Of a DNA stretch of 64,000 nt, positions 50,601 to 63,904 are shown piece after piece. The DNA comes from Daphnia pulex (taxonomy: Eukaryota; Arthropoda; Branchiopoda; Diplostraca; Daphniidae), in the NCBI RefSeq assembly GCF_021134715.1, contig NC_060018.1, positions 682,001 through 746,000 on the forward strand, in the 5' to 3' direction. The position numbers and the translations under genes are program-made. How positions within the stretch are numbered: position 1 is the stretch's first letter; each line of letters begins with the position of its first letter. The notes beneath the pieces are model-generated. The model saw only the letters and a list, made by a program, of their open reading frames with translations, searched no databases and was not told where the DNA came from.

Positions 50601-53564
50601 CCAAATATATTTCATTCCTTTTTTTTTCTTCTTTGGTTTTTCTGGTTAGTCTGCGTCCGCCTTTGCGAACATTGTGTAAGCGCCAGTTTCAAAACATGTC
50701 GAGACTTTTTTTCTTCTTCTTCTTCTTTCTTTTCTTTGGAAATTTGTTGTTTGTTGAATGCGCCGGTCTATAGGCAGCAGCCAAACAGTCTTTGCAGCGG
50801 AGGGCAAAGTGGTAAGATGCTAAGAAAAAAAGGGGAAGAAGAAGAAGAATAGAATAAGCCGGGACAGACCATAAAACATGGAAGGGTCATATTATGAAAA
50901 TCACCGTCAGGAAATTTATCGCCGACTATTTCTTGATGGAGGGTCTTTTCTCTCTCTTCACGGAAAAAAAAACAAAATTTGGTTTCGTTTTATTTTTTGA
51001 GGAAGAAATATGTTTGGGGTTGTCTGTTGTTGGAACTTTCCCCCTCTATTTTTAATTGGTGCGTTTCGTTCTTGTAATTATTCCTTGCCCACCCCCTTGA
51101 ATCCCCTCCCTCGTTTCGGTACCGACTCTCCTCTTTAAAACTGGTATGCGCGGGTCATTTAAAAATCTCAAACATTTCAAAAGGAAAGAAAAAGAAGAAA
51201 TTTTTTTTCTTGAATGGCGGGAATCGATAAAAATTCAAATGGTTCCGGATGCTCGATCGTCTTGTCATACTCAACGTTCGTGTGCTGCCGCTTTTGCGTC
51301 GAGATGGAGAGGAAATCGTGCGGGATTCGAGAGTTGCGTGTCTAGTGCGGCGCGCGCCAAAACATTTTTTTCTTGTGTTAAGCCACACCCTTTTTTTCTT
51401 TTCTAAGGAAATGTTTCCACATCCGCACACGGCTCCCCCGGAATAACCTTTTTATTTTTAGTCTAAAATATCTTTCTTTCAAGTCTCTTTATGGACAGAC
51501 GTTTTCCACTCAAATGTTACGCGCATAGGTCAAATAAAAAAGAAGGGGGGAAACCCCAAAAGGTCAAAACAGCGCAAACGAGTATTTACGCACCTTGTTT
51601 TTAATCTTTCGGCTGGCAGGAGTGCGCAACTTCCGCTTGGCATTTTCAAAACTGCCGGAGAAAGAGAAACAGCTTTTTCTTTTTTGTTTTCCCCCAGCAG
51701 TCCATTGACTTGTTTATTATTGAAAGACCTTTCACCCAAAAGAAGGTAGGAGGAGGAGGTGGAACCGATCGAGTAAACAAACAGGATTGGCGTTGATTTA
51801 TTTTTATTTCTCCGTCTCGGTTCCCTTCCCTTCCTCCACCACCGAATGCCGCAAAATGAATAGATTTTAGCGTTCAAGTATATTTTACACCTTTCACGCG
51901 CATCTAGTGAGTACCGTAATGTTATTGCGTAGCGCCTCGGACGTGTGCGGAATGAGGTTTTCCTCAATGGAATAAAAAAACACATTCTCGTGAATGTTAA
52001 TGTTTGTTTGGCGAAACGGATGGTATAGTGATGGGAGGGAGGGGACCGGAATGGGGCCGATGGGAATATCGAAAGCGCCCCAACGATAAATAAAGACTCT
52101 CATCTCCTAAAAAGATGGTTGGGCTTTTTCACCATCTTGGTGGATTCATTGCTCAGCCAGCAGTTCATTTGTCCGATGGATTGGAAGGAAGAGAGAAAGA
52201 AAGAAGAATAGAAGAAGGAAACGCGCTTTTCCATTCACAAGAAACGAAATCCGAAGAATCCCCAAAGAGATTGGAATCGACCAAATATAGCTAGGTGGAA
52301 GGAAGAGCCCCCACAGTTGGTCTGAATCCACCCGAAACACAAGGAGAGGAGAGAGCCAAGTTGGGGCCGAAACAAATTGACGTCCTTTAATGGAGAAATT
52401 AGTTGTTTCTCTCTCTCTCTCGTGCTGGGTTGTGGCGCGTGCAGGAAGAAAGCTAAAGGGATACCTCGATGGAACCCATTTTCTCTCTTGGCCCGTTGGA
52501 ATGCCGATGACCTGTCGCCCGCTCACTCTGTTACTCAACTGAAATCCTTTTTTTTCTTTATTCCTTTCCTCGTGAGCGCGTCTTGCGTATACGATACGCA
52601 CAGCGTTTCACGTGTGTGTGTGTGCAGTCCCGACAGCTCTGCCGTGACTGTAAATAATAACGAACGAGGTACAGAAAAGAGTATTTTTTCGTTATTTTTC
52701 GGGTTGGCCTCTCTTGTGACAGGCGCTGATGTCGCTGATGGAATTCGGACGCCATCATCAACCTGCCATCCCCCCCCCCATTTTGATTCCTTTTCTTCTT
52801 CTTATTTTTTCTCATCTTCTCTCGAGTCATGGATATTTATTTAGCTGTCCGTCAAGATGAGATTTCCTTTCATATTCCCATCAGCACTGCTGGCGCTGGA
52901 GCTCTTGCCTCGAAAAACTCCTCCATCCAATCTTTGCCTTGCTAAATATTCAATTCCTTCTCCTCCCTTTCCACATGTATATTAGATTCTATACATGTAT
53001 TCTCTTCTTCTTCTTCTTCGTCTTCTTCTTCTTCGTTTGATGTTCGTTCACGCAATCGCAGAGAGACAGGAGAGAGAGCCCCCCTCGTCGACAAGAAACA
53101 CACCGCGATTTAACATTTTCATAGGGAGGGGGGGGGGATATGTATTGCATTATACAGTAGTCGGTGGCAGTGTTTAGCTATCGATAGATTTTAAATGCTT
53201 TCCTCTTGTTTTTTATTTGTTCGTTTTTTTATATTTTTCCCTTTTCCTTTTATCTTCGGATAGAAAGAGAGAGAGAAGAGATAAGAAATTCGAAGGAAAG
53301 TTTGGGGCCGGCCGGCGAAGGTCGATCTTTCAATATAATGCAGTCACAGCTGTATATGCAAAGAACAGAGTTTGGAGGGGATGGATCAAACAGATCCAAA
53401 GAGAAAGATAACATTTTTATACATGTATGATTTGTTTAGCATATATATGCATACGTGAGCGAGAGACGGAATGAAAGAGCTAGAGAGAGTGGATGATGTG
53501 CCGACTTGTTCTTTTTGGCTCTTTTTTTTTTGGTTTTCTTCCCCCTCTGAAACGTCGCTGAGAT

Positions 53565-53590
53565 GGACGGACGGACGGACGGATGGACGG
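53565..53590. repeat. (GGAC)n tetranucleotide repeat
   Basis: Six GGAC/GGAT units, one of them variant. Confidence 0.9.
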
Positions 53591-56500
53591 TTGTAGCCGC
53601 CGAATTCTAATTCAAATACGAATATCATCATCATCATTATTTCGGAATGAAAAGGCAAGAAGAAGGGAGTTGTTGCTGTAATAATATTCACGCGCTTTCC
53701 CAATATATAACACACACACACTCCCAGACATGTCCGTCTGCCTCCTCTCTCGCTGTGTGGTATACATCTCTTAAAAAAATACAGTATGGAAGCAGCAGGG
53801 GCCAGCAGCAGCTCCTCCCGATTTGGGGCGTGCAACTTCTTCTTCTTCTGGTTCATAAAAAAGCGCGTTCAACCCGTGAGGTGAGTCGCACCTGTGTGTT
53901 GTACGGCCGGGGCTTGTCTCTTTTTTTCCCCCCGTTGCAGAGCCCAGCAGCTACGGCAGCATTTTGATTTGTGCACCGTATGGACGACGCAGTAGGGGCC
54001 GAAAGGAAATTGGAATTTTCCTTCAACAAAAATCCCGAGGTCGAAATATCAAAAAATAGAAAATTAAAAAAAAAGAAAAGAGGATAAAACTTTTTGGTGA
54101 TGGCCAGGTGGAATGGTTGAGCGTTCATTCATGCGCGTGCGAGGTTATTCTTGGGATTCATTGAGATGCTGGACCGGTCGAGCGCGTTGAATCGCGCATG
54201 GGAGAATGCGTCCGTTGATTACACCAAAAGGTTCAAAAGGAATCGAGCAGGAAAACACGGACGGACCGACACATTCCATTTCTCTTTTCCCCTCCGCCAT
54301 TCACTCGTCACGGCGATCGAAATTAATAGATGCCGGAGTCTATGTACGTATGTGTGCTATTATTACCGGCTGCCATCATCACGGTCTTGTACATTACACA
54401 AATGCTACTGCTGCTGGATGGTGACACTCTTAGTGTTGCATTGCTGCTGCAGTTGGATCGATGCAATCAGCTGCAACCAGTTTCTCCAGCTGTTATTTCA
54501 CCACACTTTTAGCTGATGCAACTGCCCGTATTACCTTGTTCGACCGTTGCACGGTCAAGTGCTTATTTTAAAACTTGTCAAACATTTTTTGGGGAAGAAA
54601 AAATTATGTGCGGGGACTTTGTTGTGAAGAATGACGACCTCCTCCTCGGGGTCGAAATAATTCGTTTGACTTTTTTCTTCCTCATCTCTCTCTCTCGGAA
54701 GATGATAAATGATCTTTTTCTTTTTGATACTACACGCATTCGTATTCATACGGTCGTTGCTTGTCCTCTGCGGTCCTCTCAGACTTTCTTTCTTTTTTCC
54801 TTTTTTTCCCCTCTAACCAAAAGAGCAAGAGCCTTCCAACTTGTTGGGTAAAAATATAAGAGCCCGGATATTTGCATTGACATTCCGAGTTCGTGACCGA
54901 GTGACTTTTTTTCGGTCGGTACTCTTCTTCTTCTTTTTCTTTCGATGTTTTGGTTGTAATCTTTTCATCTTGGAGACGTCATCTTGCACACGACCTTGCA
55001 TTCCTCCCTTGTGTAAGGAAAAAGAGGATACGATCGGGACTCGGGCGATCGGGCGTACAGCGGCTACGTGATTCTATCGCAGCCTCCGAAGGTGGTGGGT
55101 TTCTGTACCGCACGTTTTTTTTTTCTTTTTGTTTTTTTCTTTCATTTTTCTAGTGGGTCTGTGTCTAATGACGTGGAAGCCAATCCAGTTTGATGCAGCG
55201 TTGCCTACCGGCTGGTCGGCCGGCCTGTCGTCTTTTTCGCCTGTTGGCCGATGTAGTAGAAGCCGCGGGATTTTGGTGTGTGTGACGAGCGCAACGGCGC
55301 CGCGAGAGATTTCCCTCTATAAGGTGGAAAAGGCGTTGGCATTTCTCTTCTTCTTCTTCTTCTTGTTTCTCGTTTGGTTTTCTTCTCGAAAGAAGAAGGG
55401 GCCTATTCTTTATCCTTTCGTGTGCAAGAGCAACTAAAGAAGACGAAGAAGAAGAAGAAGAAGTTTTGAATAGCGACTCAGGGGGGGATGTTGCGTAGCG
55501 AAGAGCACAACCGAGACCAACATACCCAAAAGAAAGAAACTGAAGAGAGGACGACGATGCTGGAAGGCAGCACGCGATAACCCCCACTGAGATATGCGTA
55601 GCTTGAGGCACGACATGCAAGAGACAGACAGACACGTACAAGAGACTCGAAAGAGAATGAGAGAGAGAGAGAAGCTGTAGAGAGTGAGGAACAAGGACGA
55701 GCGATGGACGAACGGGAGCAATAGCAAATAATCAGCGTGTGCTTCCTCGGGTAATTTGGTTAGACCTCGGCTCGACTGAGCACTGCGTGATTGGCTCCAA
55801 CTTGGTTTTTTTATTTTTTTAATTTTTCGGGAGATTCCAGTCCAACTGCTTCTCTCTTTTTCTTGAAGATGATGAAGAGTGGAAAAAGGTGAGAGCGGGA
55901 AAAAAGATTTACTGTAAATTCGGTTGCCACTTTCCGTGTGTGCGTTCGATATGACTAGACGCTCGGAGCTGATTTTTTTTGGTTTAGCCCGTCTGACCAT
56001 TCAAAAGTTGTTGGGGCGCTGTTGGGCGACTGGCTGTTCGTTGGCTGGTCGCAACATCTTGGTGGGTTTCTTTTCAGTTGAGGCCACGGCGAAAAACAAA
56101 AAACAACAACAACAACGCAACTGGCGCCAGGGGAGGGGCGGCTGCCGCCGCCGCCGCCGCTGTAGATTTATTTTTTCGCACGATAGTTTTTTGTGCTTTT
56201 CGTTTTGAAAACAGTTTCGTTTATTTGCCGGCCAAGTCCGCGGGTTGTGTGATTTTCTTCTCCTCAGAAAATAAAAGGGTCTAGCTGGTCATGATCGCCT
56301 AATAGCCACTAATAATAAGCTGAAAGTCCGCGCGCTCTTTCGCTGGCCGTTCTCTTCTTCTTCTTCTCGAAACGAATTGAATTTAGAAAAATGCTGGAAA
56401 GAAACAAAAAAAGTAATAACGGTTATGAGAGTTTGTTTGAGACGCTCACGTAATGGGCCAGCGCTAATCGAACGACCGCGGTAGTTTGAAGTTTGGACCT

Positions 56501-57938
56501 TTTTTTTTCCAAAAAATAAAGATTAGTAATAATTACTCTTTTCTCTCTATAGCTGGTAGAAAGAGGCGATGAGATAAAGTCTATACAGAAAAATGCCATT
56601 CAAAGAATAGCCGAAGGTTCGGCTGTGGTCCAATCATCTCGTTTGTTGCCGTCGTCCTTCTTCTCATTAGATACCTTTGCCCATTAAAAGAACAGGCCAC
56701 TATAAATACTATTCTTTTTCTTATTCTGATTGTTTCGAGTGGCCATTCTTACATATGCGATGCTGCTGTTGCTGCTGCTAAAAGACAAAATTATGTTTGG
56801 CCTCTTTTTTTATTTTCCCCTCTTGATCGGCCCGTTATTTATGTTAGTTTAAACGTTCCTCTCCGACCCGGCCTTGCCCAGTTGTTTAGTGTAGGTCCCC
56901 CCCGACACTGTAATCACAAGGTGCAGCTTTGTGCGAAAGAGTTTGGACGGCCACCGGTTGCCTCTGACTGTCCGCCGAGAAAGATGAGCTGATAAAAGCC
57001 GAGGAGACGACAGCTGATTTATGATTCAGCAAAGACTTGACGTACGCGCAGTTAGGAATGCGCCATTCTCTCTTGTGCGACTCAGCGCCTTGTAGAAAAA
57101 GAAAGAAAAAGAATTTGCAGGCGCAATTCGGAGAGATTCCACTCGTCAGTAAAAAAACGGGACGGAAAATATTGTTTGCATAATGCATCGAGAAATCGTC
57201 AATTGGCGAATGTTGAATTCACAATTTGATGACGGGCGAAGCGCCGGACGTCTTTACCCCGCGATGACCAGGCGCATATTTTTCAAAGTGAACAACAAAA
57301 CAACGTTGTATACGTGTCGTTAGTTGTTACGCTAAAAGAAAAATGGAAGAAGAAATGGGCTCTTATTGTATTGAGGAATTCGTTCCTCTCCATTTGGCAA
57401 GTTGAATCCGAATTGCCGTTGGCGCCCCAGTTCAAACAATCCTCTTACCTCTTTTTTCTTCTTTTTCTGAGAGATGGCAAGGCAATTATTCGAGCCACAG
57501 CAAACAGAAAAAAAGAAACAAGTGCCAAAGAAATGAGTAGGGAAATTTTGTTTCTTGTTCTCACCGCTCATTATTACGTCCGCCGAGTCAGCAGCAGCCA
57601 ATCCGTGTCGGTGTTGTGACGCGCGAAGCTTCTTACGTTTTTGACTGTGATGGATTTCATTGTCCGTTGTTGTTGGCCTCTCCTTTCTCTCCCTTTCTCG
57701 AATTTCATTTGGTTTCAATGTCGTCGCCGGGATTTAAAAAAAAAAATAAAATAAAAATAAAAGCCCGTGCGATCGAACCGGCGATCGGCCAGGAAAAAGA
57801 AAAAGAAAAAAATCTTCTCGCGTGAAGGCTCGAAAAAAAAGGACGAGAGTCAAAATAGTCAAATGGGATTATAGAGGCTAACGGTCATCTCGGCTCGAGC
57901 AGCATCCTCCTCCTTTCATCTTCTTCTTTGACCATTTG

Positions 57939-57958
57939 GTGTGTGTGTGTGTGTGTGT
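57939..57958. repeat. (GT)n microsatellite
   Basis: Ten perfect GT units. Confidence 0.9.
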
Positions 57959-58395
57959 AGGTTCTTGAATGGTGGTCGGGTCAAACGTCGTCAAGGTATG
58001 CGATGGCTGCCGGGCGAAAGAGAAGAACTCGCCGATAAGAATCCCGTAGCGAAAACGGCAAGTGCATAAATTACACGGGCCCTTTTATTTCTTGCGTAGA
58101 GAGAGAAAGAGAGAGAGACAGGTAAAGGTAAAGGTGGGATCTCTCGTTTGCCCCAGTCTCAATGGACTTTGGGGAGGCTCGACGTCTTGTGCATGCCGAA
58201 CGCCTCATTATCTTTTAGGCCTATTGCACTCGTCGTCTCGCGCTAGAGAATCCTTTTGAAACTCTTCTTCTTCTTCTTTTGCCGTTTACTAATGAGAGGA
58301 CAACATTTCGGCTGGATTTCCAAATCGAGCTTTTTTCTTCCAGCACTTTGAAGAAGACGGTGGTGTGTGTGCTGCTCCTGCTCCGGCTGCTATCA

Positions 58396-58419
58396 TCTTC
58401 TTCTTCTTCTTCTTCTTCT
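58396..58419. repeat. (TCT)n microsatellite
   Basis: About eight TCT/CTT units. Confidence 0.9.
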
Positions 58420-61400
58420 CCGAACCTATCATTATCTAAGTGCGTTGCGGCGCTTGTTATTCAGTCTCCTCACGAGAACCTGGGCAACTTCATGGCTCTA
58501 ACTATACCGAAAGAGTCTCTCGTCTCTCCGGAGACCAACACAAAAACGGCCCAGAAAAACTAAATGATGTGGGTGGAAGAAGAAGAAGAAGTTGCCGCAT
58601 CGTTTTCATAATAATTGAGAGCTCGCTCAATTGCCGTGCATTTTCGCATGGAACTTTTGCCATAATAATCGTTGATTTTGAATGATGATACGGATATCTA
58701 CTATATGGCGCAACCTGGTTTTTGTGGCGCAAAAAAGAAATGTTCCATCATCCTGTAATATCATTGCATTCTTTTGGGTTCCGGTTCCCTTTTTTTGTTT
58801 TCATTTCTCTGAAATGACCGAATATCTCATTTTTTCTAAAAATAAAAGAGTCCGAGCATCTTTTTTTCTTTTTCTGATTATTACATTTCCTTCCATTTTT
58901 ATGGCCCAACCTTTTTTCTTCTTCTTATTGAATTCTTTGGCTCTATCTTTCCATCTATCTTTCCTTTTGAGAAATGATGTTATTGCTTTTGCTGGGCCAT
59001 CGTTCTTGCCTGCCAGCAGCAGCAGAGGCGTGCGTACATGTCGTATACATCGATGGAATTCTCTCTAGCTGTAGATATATATTCCGATCATTGTGTATTA
59101 TAAATACCTCGAAGAATGGAAGATCTTGGACGAGAGAGAGACGAAAGGTTACAAGTATTCGAATGCATCAATGAGGTTGTGTGTGGTTGGCTCTCCTCCC
59201 TTTCCGCCTGTTTGGTTATTTGTTGGCGTTCCATTTGAGTTGTCTAATGGCGGAGAAGCTGAATGGCAACCAGCAAGAAAATCATCATCCTCCTCGCCAT
59301 AGTCTCGCAGATGTAGGGAAAAGTCTTGTGGGTCGTCATTCTTTCTCTCTTTTTCTTTCTTGCCCATTTATCAGAAGAAGAAAATGACCTAACCGCGCCC
59401 CTATTTATTCCTTCCTTGTAAAGGCCATCTGCCCTTCATATCTCGTCATGGTCTTGGATTAAATCCGATCAAACCACGGGCCCGTCTCCCCTATTCATAG
59501 CCAAGAACCCATAGTGAATCACAGAGATTTTTCTTTATTTCTTTTTTCTTTTGGCCAATCTTTGGAATGCGATTCTTATCATAATACGAATGAGATTAGC
59601 GCTGGACCAACGTCCTCGCTCTGAGGCACAGAAATGATCTACGACCCGGACCTCTTCATCTTCTTTCTTTACTCCATCACCCACGGGGGAAATACGCGCA
59701 ATCCCCGTCTTATGCAACCACGTAGAAAAGATCCTTTTTTTTTTTAACAAAAAATATTTGAAAAACTATAACATTCTAAAGTGCGCACAAAACGGTGGGG
59801 GGCCAAGGTAATTCAACATTCCTGGACGAAACGTACATGGGATGCGTTGCTAAATGTCTGTTATCTTTTTAGAATATTAAAAAATCCCTCCCTCCCCGAA
59901 AGATGTGCAAATTATTTGGCTGGGATATAGCGCAGTGTGTCCCTCAGTTAAAAAGGAGGAGGGTCTGCGTGACTGTTTGGATGAGGAGCTGATGAGGTTG
60001 AAGATAAAAAAAAAGGCTAAAGAATCCGAATACAGAAATGGATTGAAGGGTTTTCAAGGCCGGCCGCTCTATTTTCTATGGCCGAAATGTTGTCCAGTCC
60101 ACTGTGTGTGTTGCACGTCCAACGACTCCAACGTGTTGTGCATTGTCTAAATAATATCTGCTTCGTACCTGGCGGCAATGGCGTACTCGTCATTAACAAG
60201 AAAAAAGGGAGGAAGAAGAAAAAACCAAGGTGGAGGAACCCTGGCGAAACATATATCCAAAAAGAAAAGAAAAGAACAAAAAGGAAATTTCAAGTAATTG
60301 AATTTCTTCAGTCTTGACCTTCCAACAAATTTGTGAGTGGCGAATGGAGCCAAAGCTTCTATACATACGTCATTTGCTTTACTAGGAGCAGCAGCCCCAT
60401 CTTGGGAGTTCTTCCCTTTTTATTCTCTTCTTCTTCTTCTTCTTAAAAAAACAAAAACAAAAGAAAAATTAAAAGAGTTGGACGTTATTCATCTTGATTG
60501 ATTATCAGCCCCCCTCTAAAATTCTTTTGCTTTTTTGTTTTTATTTTTCTATTTATCTCTCCTTCCAAATTTGGCCATTTGTCGATGAACCGATGGCAAT
60601 CAACCGCATAGCCCATTCCGACCGACGATCGTAATTCAGGGAGTCTTCGCTTTTGCCCCTTTCGGGCTGTTGGTGTTGTCTCGTGTGCCCGGCCGACTAT
60701 TTACAGTAGACTGGCGAAGGAGGAGTTGAGCGAGTAGTGAATTAGACATCGCATCAGCCGGAATGACCCGAGTTCAACATGGGTTGAACGTCAAGCCCTT
60801 GATTTGCCAATGGCCCTGGCACCACCAAAAAAAGGCAAAAATCAAAGTTCACTGCGCGGCTGCTGGGCCGTGTCCCGACCAACTCATTAGGACTCTGGGA
60901 AATTGAGGACGAACCCTGCTGCTGCTGCCTTGCCAAGCTTTCTAACACGTCAGGAATGAACCCAGTCACAGTCCTGCAGGGAAGAAAAGAAAAGAAAAAG
61001 AAACGAGTGCTACGTACAATACACAATAATCATTGTGTAATCTTCTTCTCCTGGGCTCCTCCTGCTGCTTTGCACTCTTACGACGGGCGCACATCGCAGC
61101 TAGAGAAGAAAGAAAAGAGACCCGGCAGAGTGCTGTAGAATTATTATGATTACTATTACACAAGTTGCTGCTGGTGATGAGGAAGAAGAAGTCTCCTCCC
61201 CGACTATAGCAACTAGGGCATACGTTGAATGAGTGAGGCTGTTTAAGGGGGGCCCCTCCAGATCACTTTAACGGTAATCTATCTGCCAAGGCGCGCGAGA
61301 CCGTCAATGTAACCTACTTCCCTGTGCGCTCCACTCTGGCGCATTGTCTCCGATGGAATTTATTTCGTCTTTTTCAACTGTTCGTCAGCCATTCTGGTGT

Positions 61401-62434
61401 TTGTGCACCTACTACCGCGAAAAGAAAGTGGTCGGCAAAGTGCGCGATCAACGCCGAGTCGCTTCAATTACGAGTTTTTAAATTTTCGCGCCAAACCGCT
61501 GCTGTGCAGATGTTGCAGAGTCATCGCCGTCGTGACCATTTCGGAGTCTTCTTGATTGGATCTTTTTTTGTTTTATTCTATTTTTAAATTATTTGTATTA
61601 GATGCTGGCCTTTTTTTTTGTTGTTGTTGTTTTGAAGTATTTTGGGAATGGCGCTGGCCAGGCTGGCCTTCATTCTACTTTTTGGGTTTACTCTACTCTA
61701 GACCGAGTTGCTGTTGCGCCCGAGTTGCCCGCCAGCTCCGTGATTGTTCTTCACGCAATCTTATTCTTTTTTGATTCTTCTTTTTATTTTCGTCTGTTGT
61801 TGTGTCCTGTTTGGACCGTCTGAAAAGTCAAAATGGATAGAAGAAAAGGCAACTCACCTGCCAGGCAAATCTAATTACGACGCCATTTTATTTCTTTCCT
61901 TCCTTCTTTCTTTCTTTCTTCACAACATTTTTGGTGAATTCCTTCCCCGCTGTGCCGTGCCGTTGCGGCTCTCGCATCCTTCATGGTGAAACGAGGAATT
62001 GAAATATGCGCGAGCATTTCAGTGACGTAATGGACCGGTCGATGGATAAAAATCACCTGACCGTGAATGATGCAACTTGACGTTGCAGGGAACCGAGTGC
62101 GTAAAAAGAAGTCGAGTTGCATCGCCAAAGTAGTCGATCATCCGCCTACACACGAAGGCGAATTGAGATTTCGATACGACGTTCACGTTTCAATATCGAC
62201 GGGCTATTTTTATGACTTGGGTCACGTTTTTTGTGGTTCTCGTACTCTCCGCTGTTCGACGTTCAGGCATTTATCGATTCTCCCGTTTGAATTTCCCTCC
62301 TTTTTTTCCACCATTCCTGCAAGCAGTGCCCGCAGTCGACGATAGGTGGCGCATGTGTTCTCGGCCTGTCATTTTTCAGAAACAATTCAAGTTTCAAGTT
62401 GTAACGTTCTCTTCTGTGTATTTCTTTTTCCAAG

Positions 62435-62631
62435 AATGTTTAAGTTTCAAATCTGCATTGATGACGGGTTTTAAAGTCGACAACTTGAACTGTGACGATG
62501 GAATCGACCGACCAATCCAAAAGGTTGTCATGCCATATACAGCTGGTGGAGATTGTGCAAAGGAATCTGTTATTAACCAACATCAAAACATCAACGATGC
62601 ATTGTTATCGTGTGTGCACTACCCACCACAA
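62435..62631 (+). CDS. Candidate exon of unknown gene
   Basis: Preceded by a pyrimidine-rich acceptor (tttctttttccaag) and ended by a possible donor (CCACAA|GTATTT). The frame reads ...SALMTGFKVDNLNCDDGIDR, then PIQKVVMPYTAGGDC and NDALLSCVHYPPQ. Composition is varied and protein-like, unlike the repeat translations around it, but no family is recognised and it cannot be connected to the exon at 63237 by an obvious frame. Confidence 0.25.
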
Positions 62632-63236
62632 GTATTTTTCCTTTTTTTTATTATTTTTATTTTTCTTGTTTGCAATTGCATCGTTGATTGACCTGTCGTT
62701 CTGGACGTTGCACCTGACACACGACACAATCCTCCACGTCCTTCACTACATCCCGATGGTAACTCCACCCATGATAACCCCATAATGAGATTGCCAATCG
62801 TGAAACGTGATGGTATCAACCCCAGAGACCTCTCCCACCCACCTGGACGATTCTTATCCTCCATCTCCACCTTAATCTTTTCTTTACTTGTCCGGTTGTC
62901 ACTTTGTTTGGCTGTTTGTGCCATTCCAGTCCGAATTCCACAGGTCGATGGTTGCCATGAACCAACGAAGGTTCGTTCGCAGCGTCTTTCGAATCCAGTT
63001 TCCAGGAACCCTGGAATTTCCTTTTTTTTTAAAGACTAAATAAGGAGGTCAAATTCGTCTGTTTAGACAGGGAATAACAATCGGATGGACTGAAATGTCC
63101 AATCGTCCCGAATATAGTCAGGCCAAATACGTCGTCGAATGAATGGCGAAAGACAAACAGCAATCGTCAATTGAAGATAATTGTAGAACTCGTGTAATTA
63201 ACGTTTGAATTTCTCTTTGTTATTTTTTGTTTCCAG

Positions 63237-63904
63237 GCTATAGGAGAAAGTACTCGACTGGTGTTTACTGGAGTTGCTGGCCGATCGAAGAAGCACGATG
63301 AGCAGCAGTGGCGGAGGAACGCATCATCCGATCCCAGAGTTCCGTGACGCTGACCATTTCTGGGGCCCTGGTCTCAGTCAGGTCGTTAATGGAAGCCACG
63401 AAATTATTCGGCCCAAACCCAGAAGGTGAGTCCTATCTTTTTTTCTTCTTCTTCCTCTTTGCTGGCCACTTTGGAAACGCTGGAAACATGGGCTTTTGTT
63501 GTTGTTTCTTTTTTTTTTCCCTTAGTCAGTTGCATAAGAATAGAAAAACTTTTTTGAATTTGTTTAAGAAGAGGAGAGATTTTCTCTCTACACTCGCACA
63601 TCTAATTATATCTCGATGTGTGTCTGTGTGTTTTAAACAAAAGGAAACTCTCGGAGAAGAAAATGATCTTCTTGTGCGTTTGTCTGGGATTATATGTGTG
63701 TTTATTATCGGTCCCGAGGACGGCCTTTTTTTTTCGAAATGTATTTTTCTCATTCTTTCTTTCTTTTTTTCGTCGGCTTCATTTCTGGATGAGGAGCAAA
63801 ACTTTTAATTTAAATTTTAACCCCAATTGATGTGGACCAACCACGCACATCTTTTTTTATTCACCTTCTCAATTACGTTCATGCCAGGGTTTTTCTACAC
63901 TCTG
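63237..63904 (+). CDS. 5' coding exon and candidate 17-nt microexon of a plus-strand gene leaving the window
   Basis: An acceptor (ttttgtttccag) at 63236 opens an exon with 61 nt of leader, then an ATG at 63298 in context cacgATGAGC. It encodes MSSSGGGTHHPIPEFRDADH, FWGPGLSQVVNGSHEIIRPK and PR, and ends at a consensus donor (AG|GTGAGT, exon end 63425) with two bases over. The next good acceptor (ttcatgccag) and donor (GTAAGT) enclose 17 nt, 63888-63904, which continue the frame as RVFLHS plus one base. The rest lies beyond the right edge. The family is not recognised; the His/Pro/Gly-rich start looks like a disordered N-terminus. A non-coding upstream exon must exist to the left. Confidence 0.5.

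Larger units (their letters stand above)
46500..56500. other. Repeat-dense region without recognised genes (part 2)
   Basis: Poly-T and CTT-rich sequence with GAGA tracts (for example 48675-48695), GT tracts and a GGAC repeat. No frame with domain-like content or convincing splice sites was found on either strand. Confidence 0.5.
56500..62434. other. Repeat-dense region without recognised genes (part 3)
   Basis: CTT, GA and GT tracts and poly-T as before. Frames at 61324-61587 and 62067-62345 (plus) are less repetitive but show no known motif. Confidence 0.5.

Noticed and set aside
55434..56000. 188-codon minus frame
   Set aside because: Ser/Leu/Phe-rich translation of CTT repeats without motifs.
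57760..57790. gatcgaacc motif resembling a tRNA T-arm
   Set aside because: The surrounding bases do not fold into a cloverleaf and are AT-repeat sequence.
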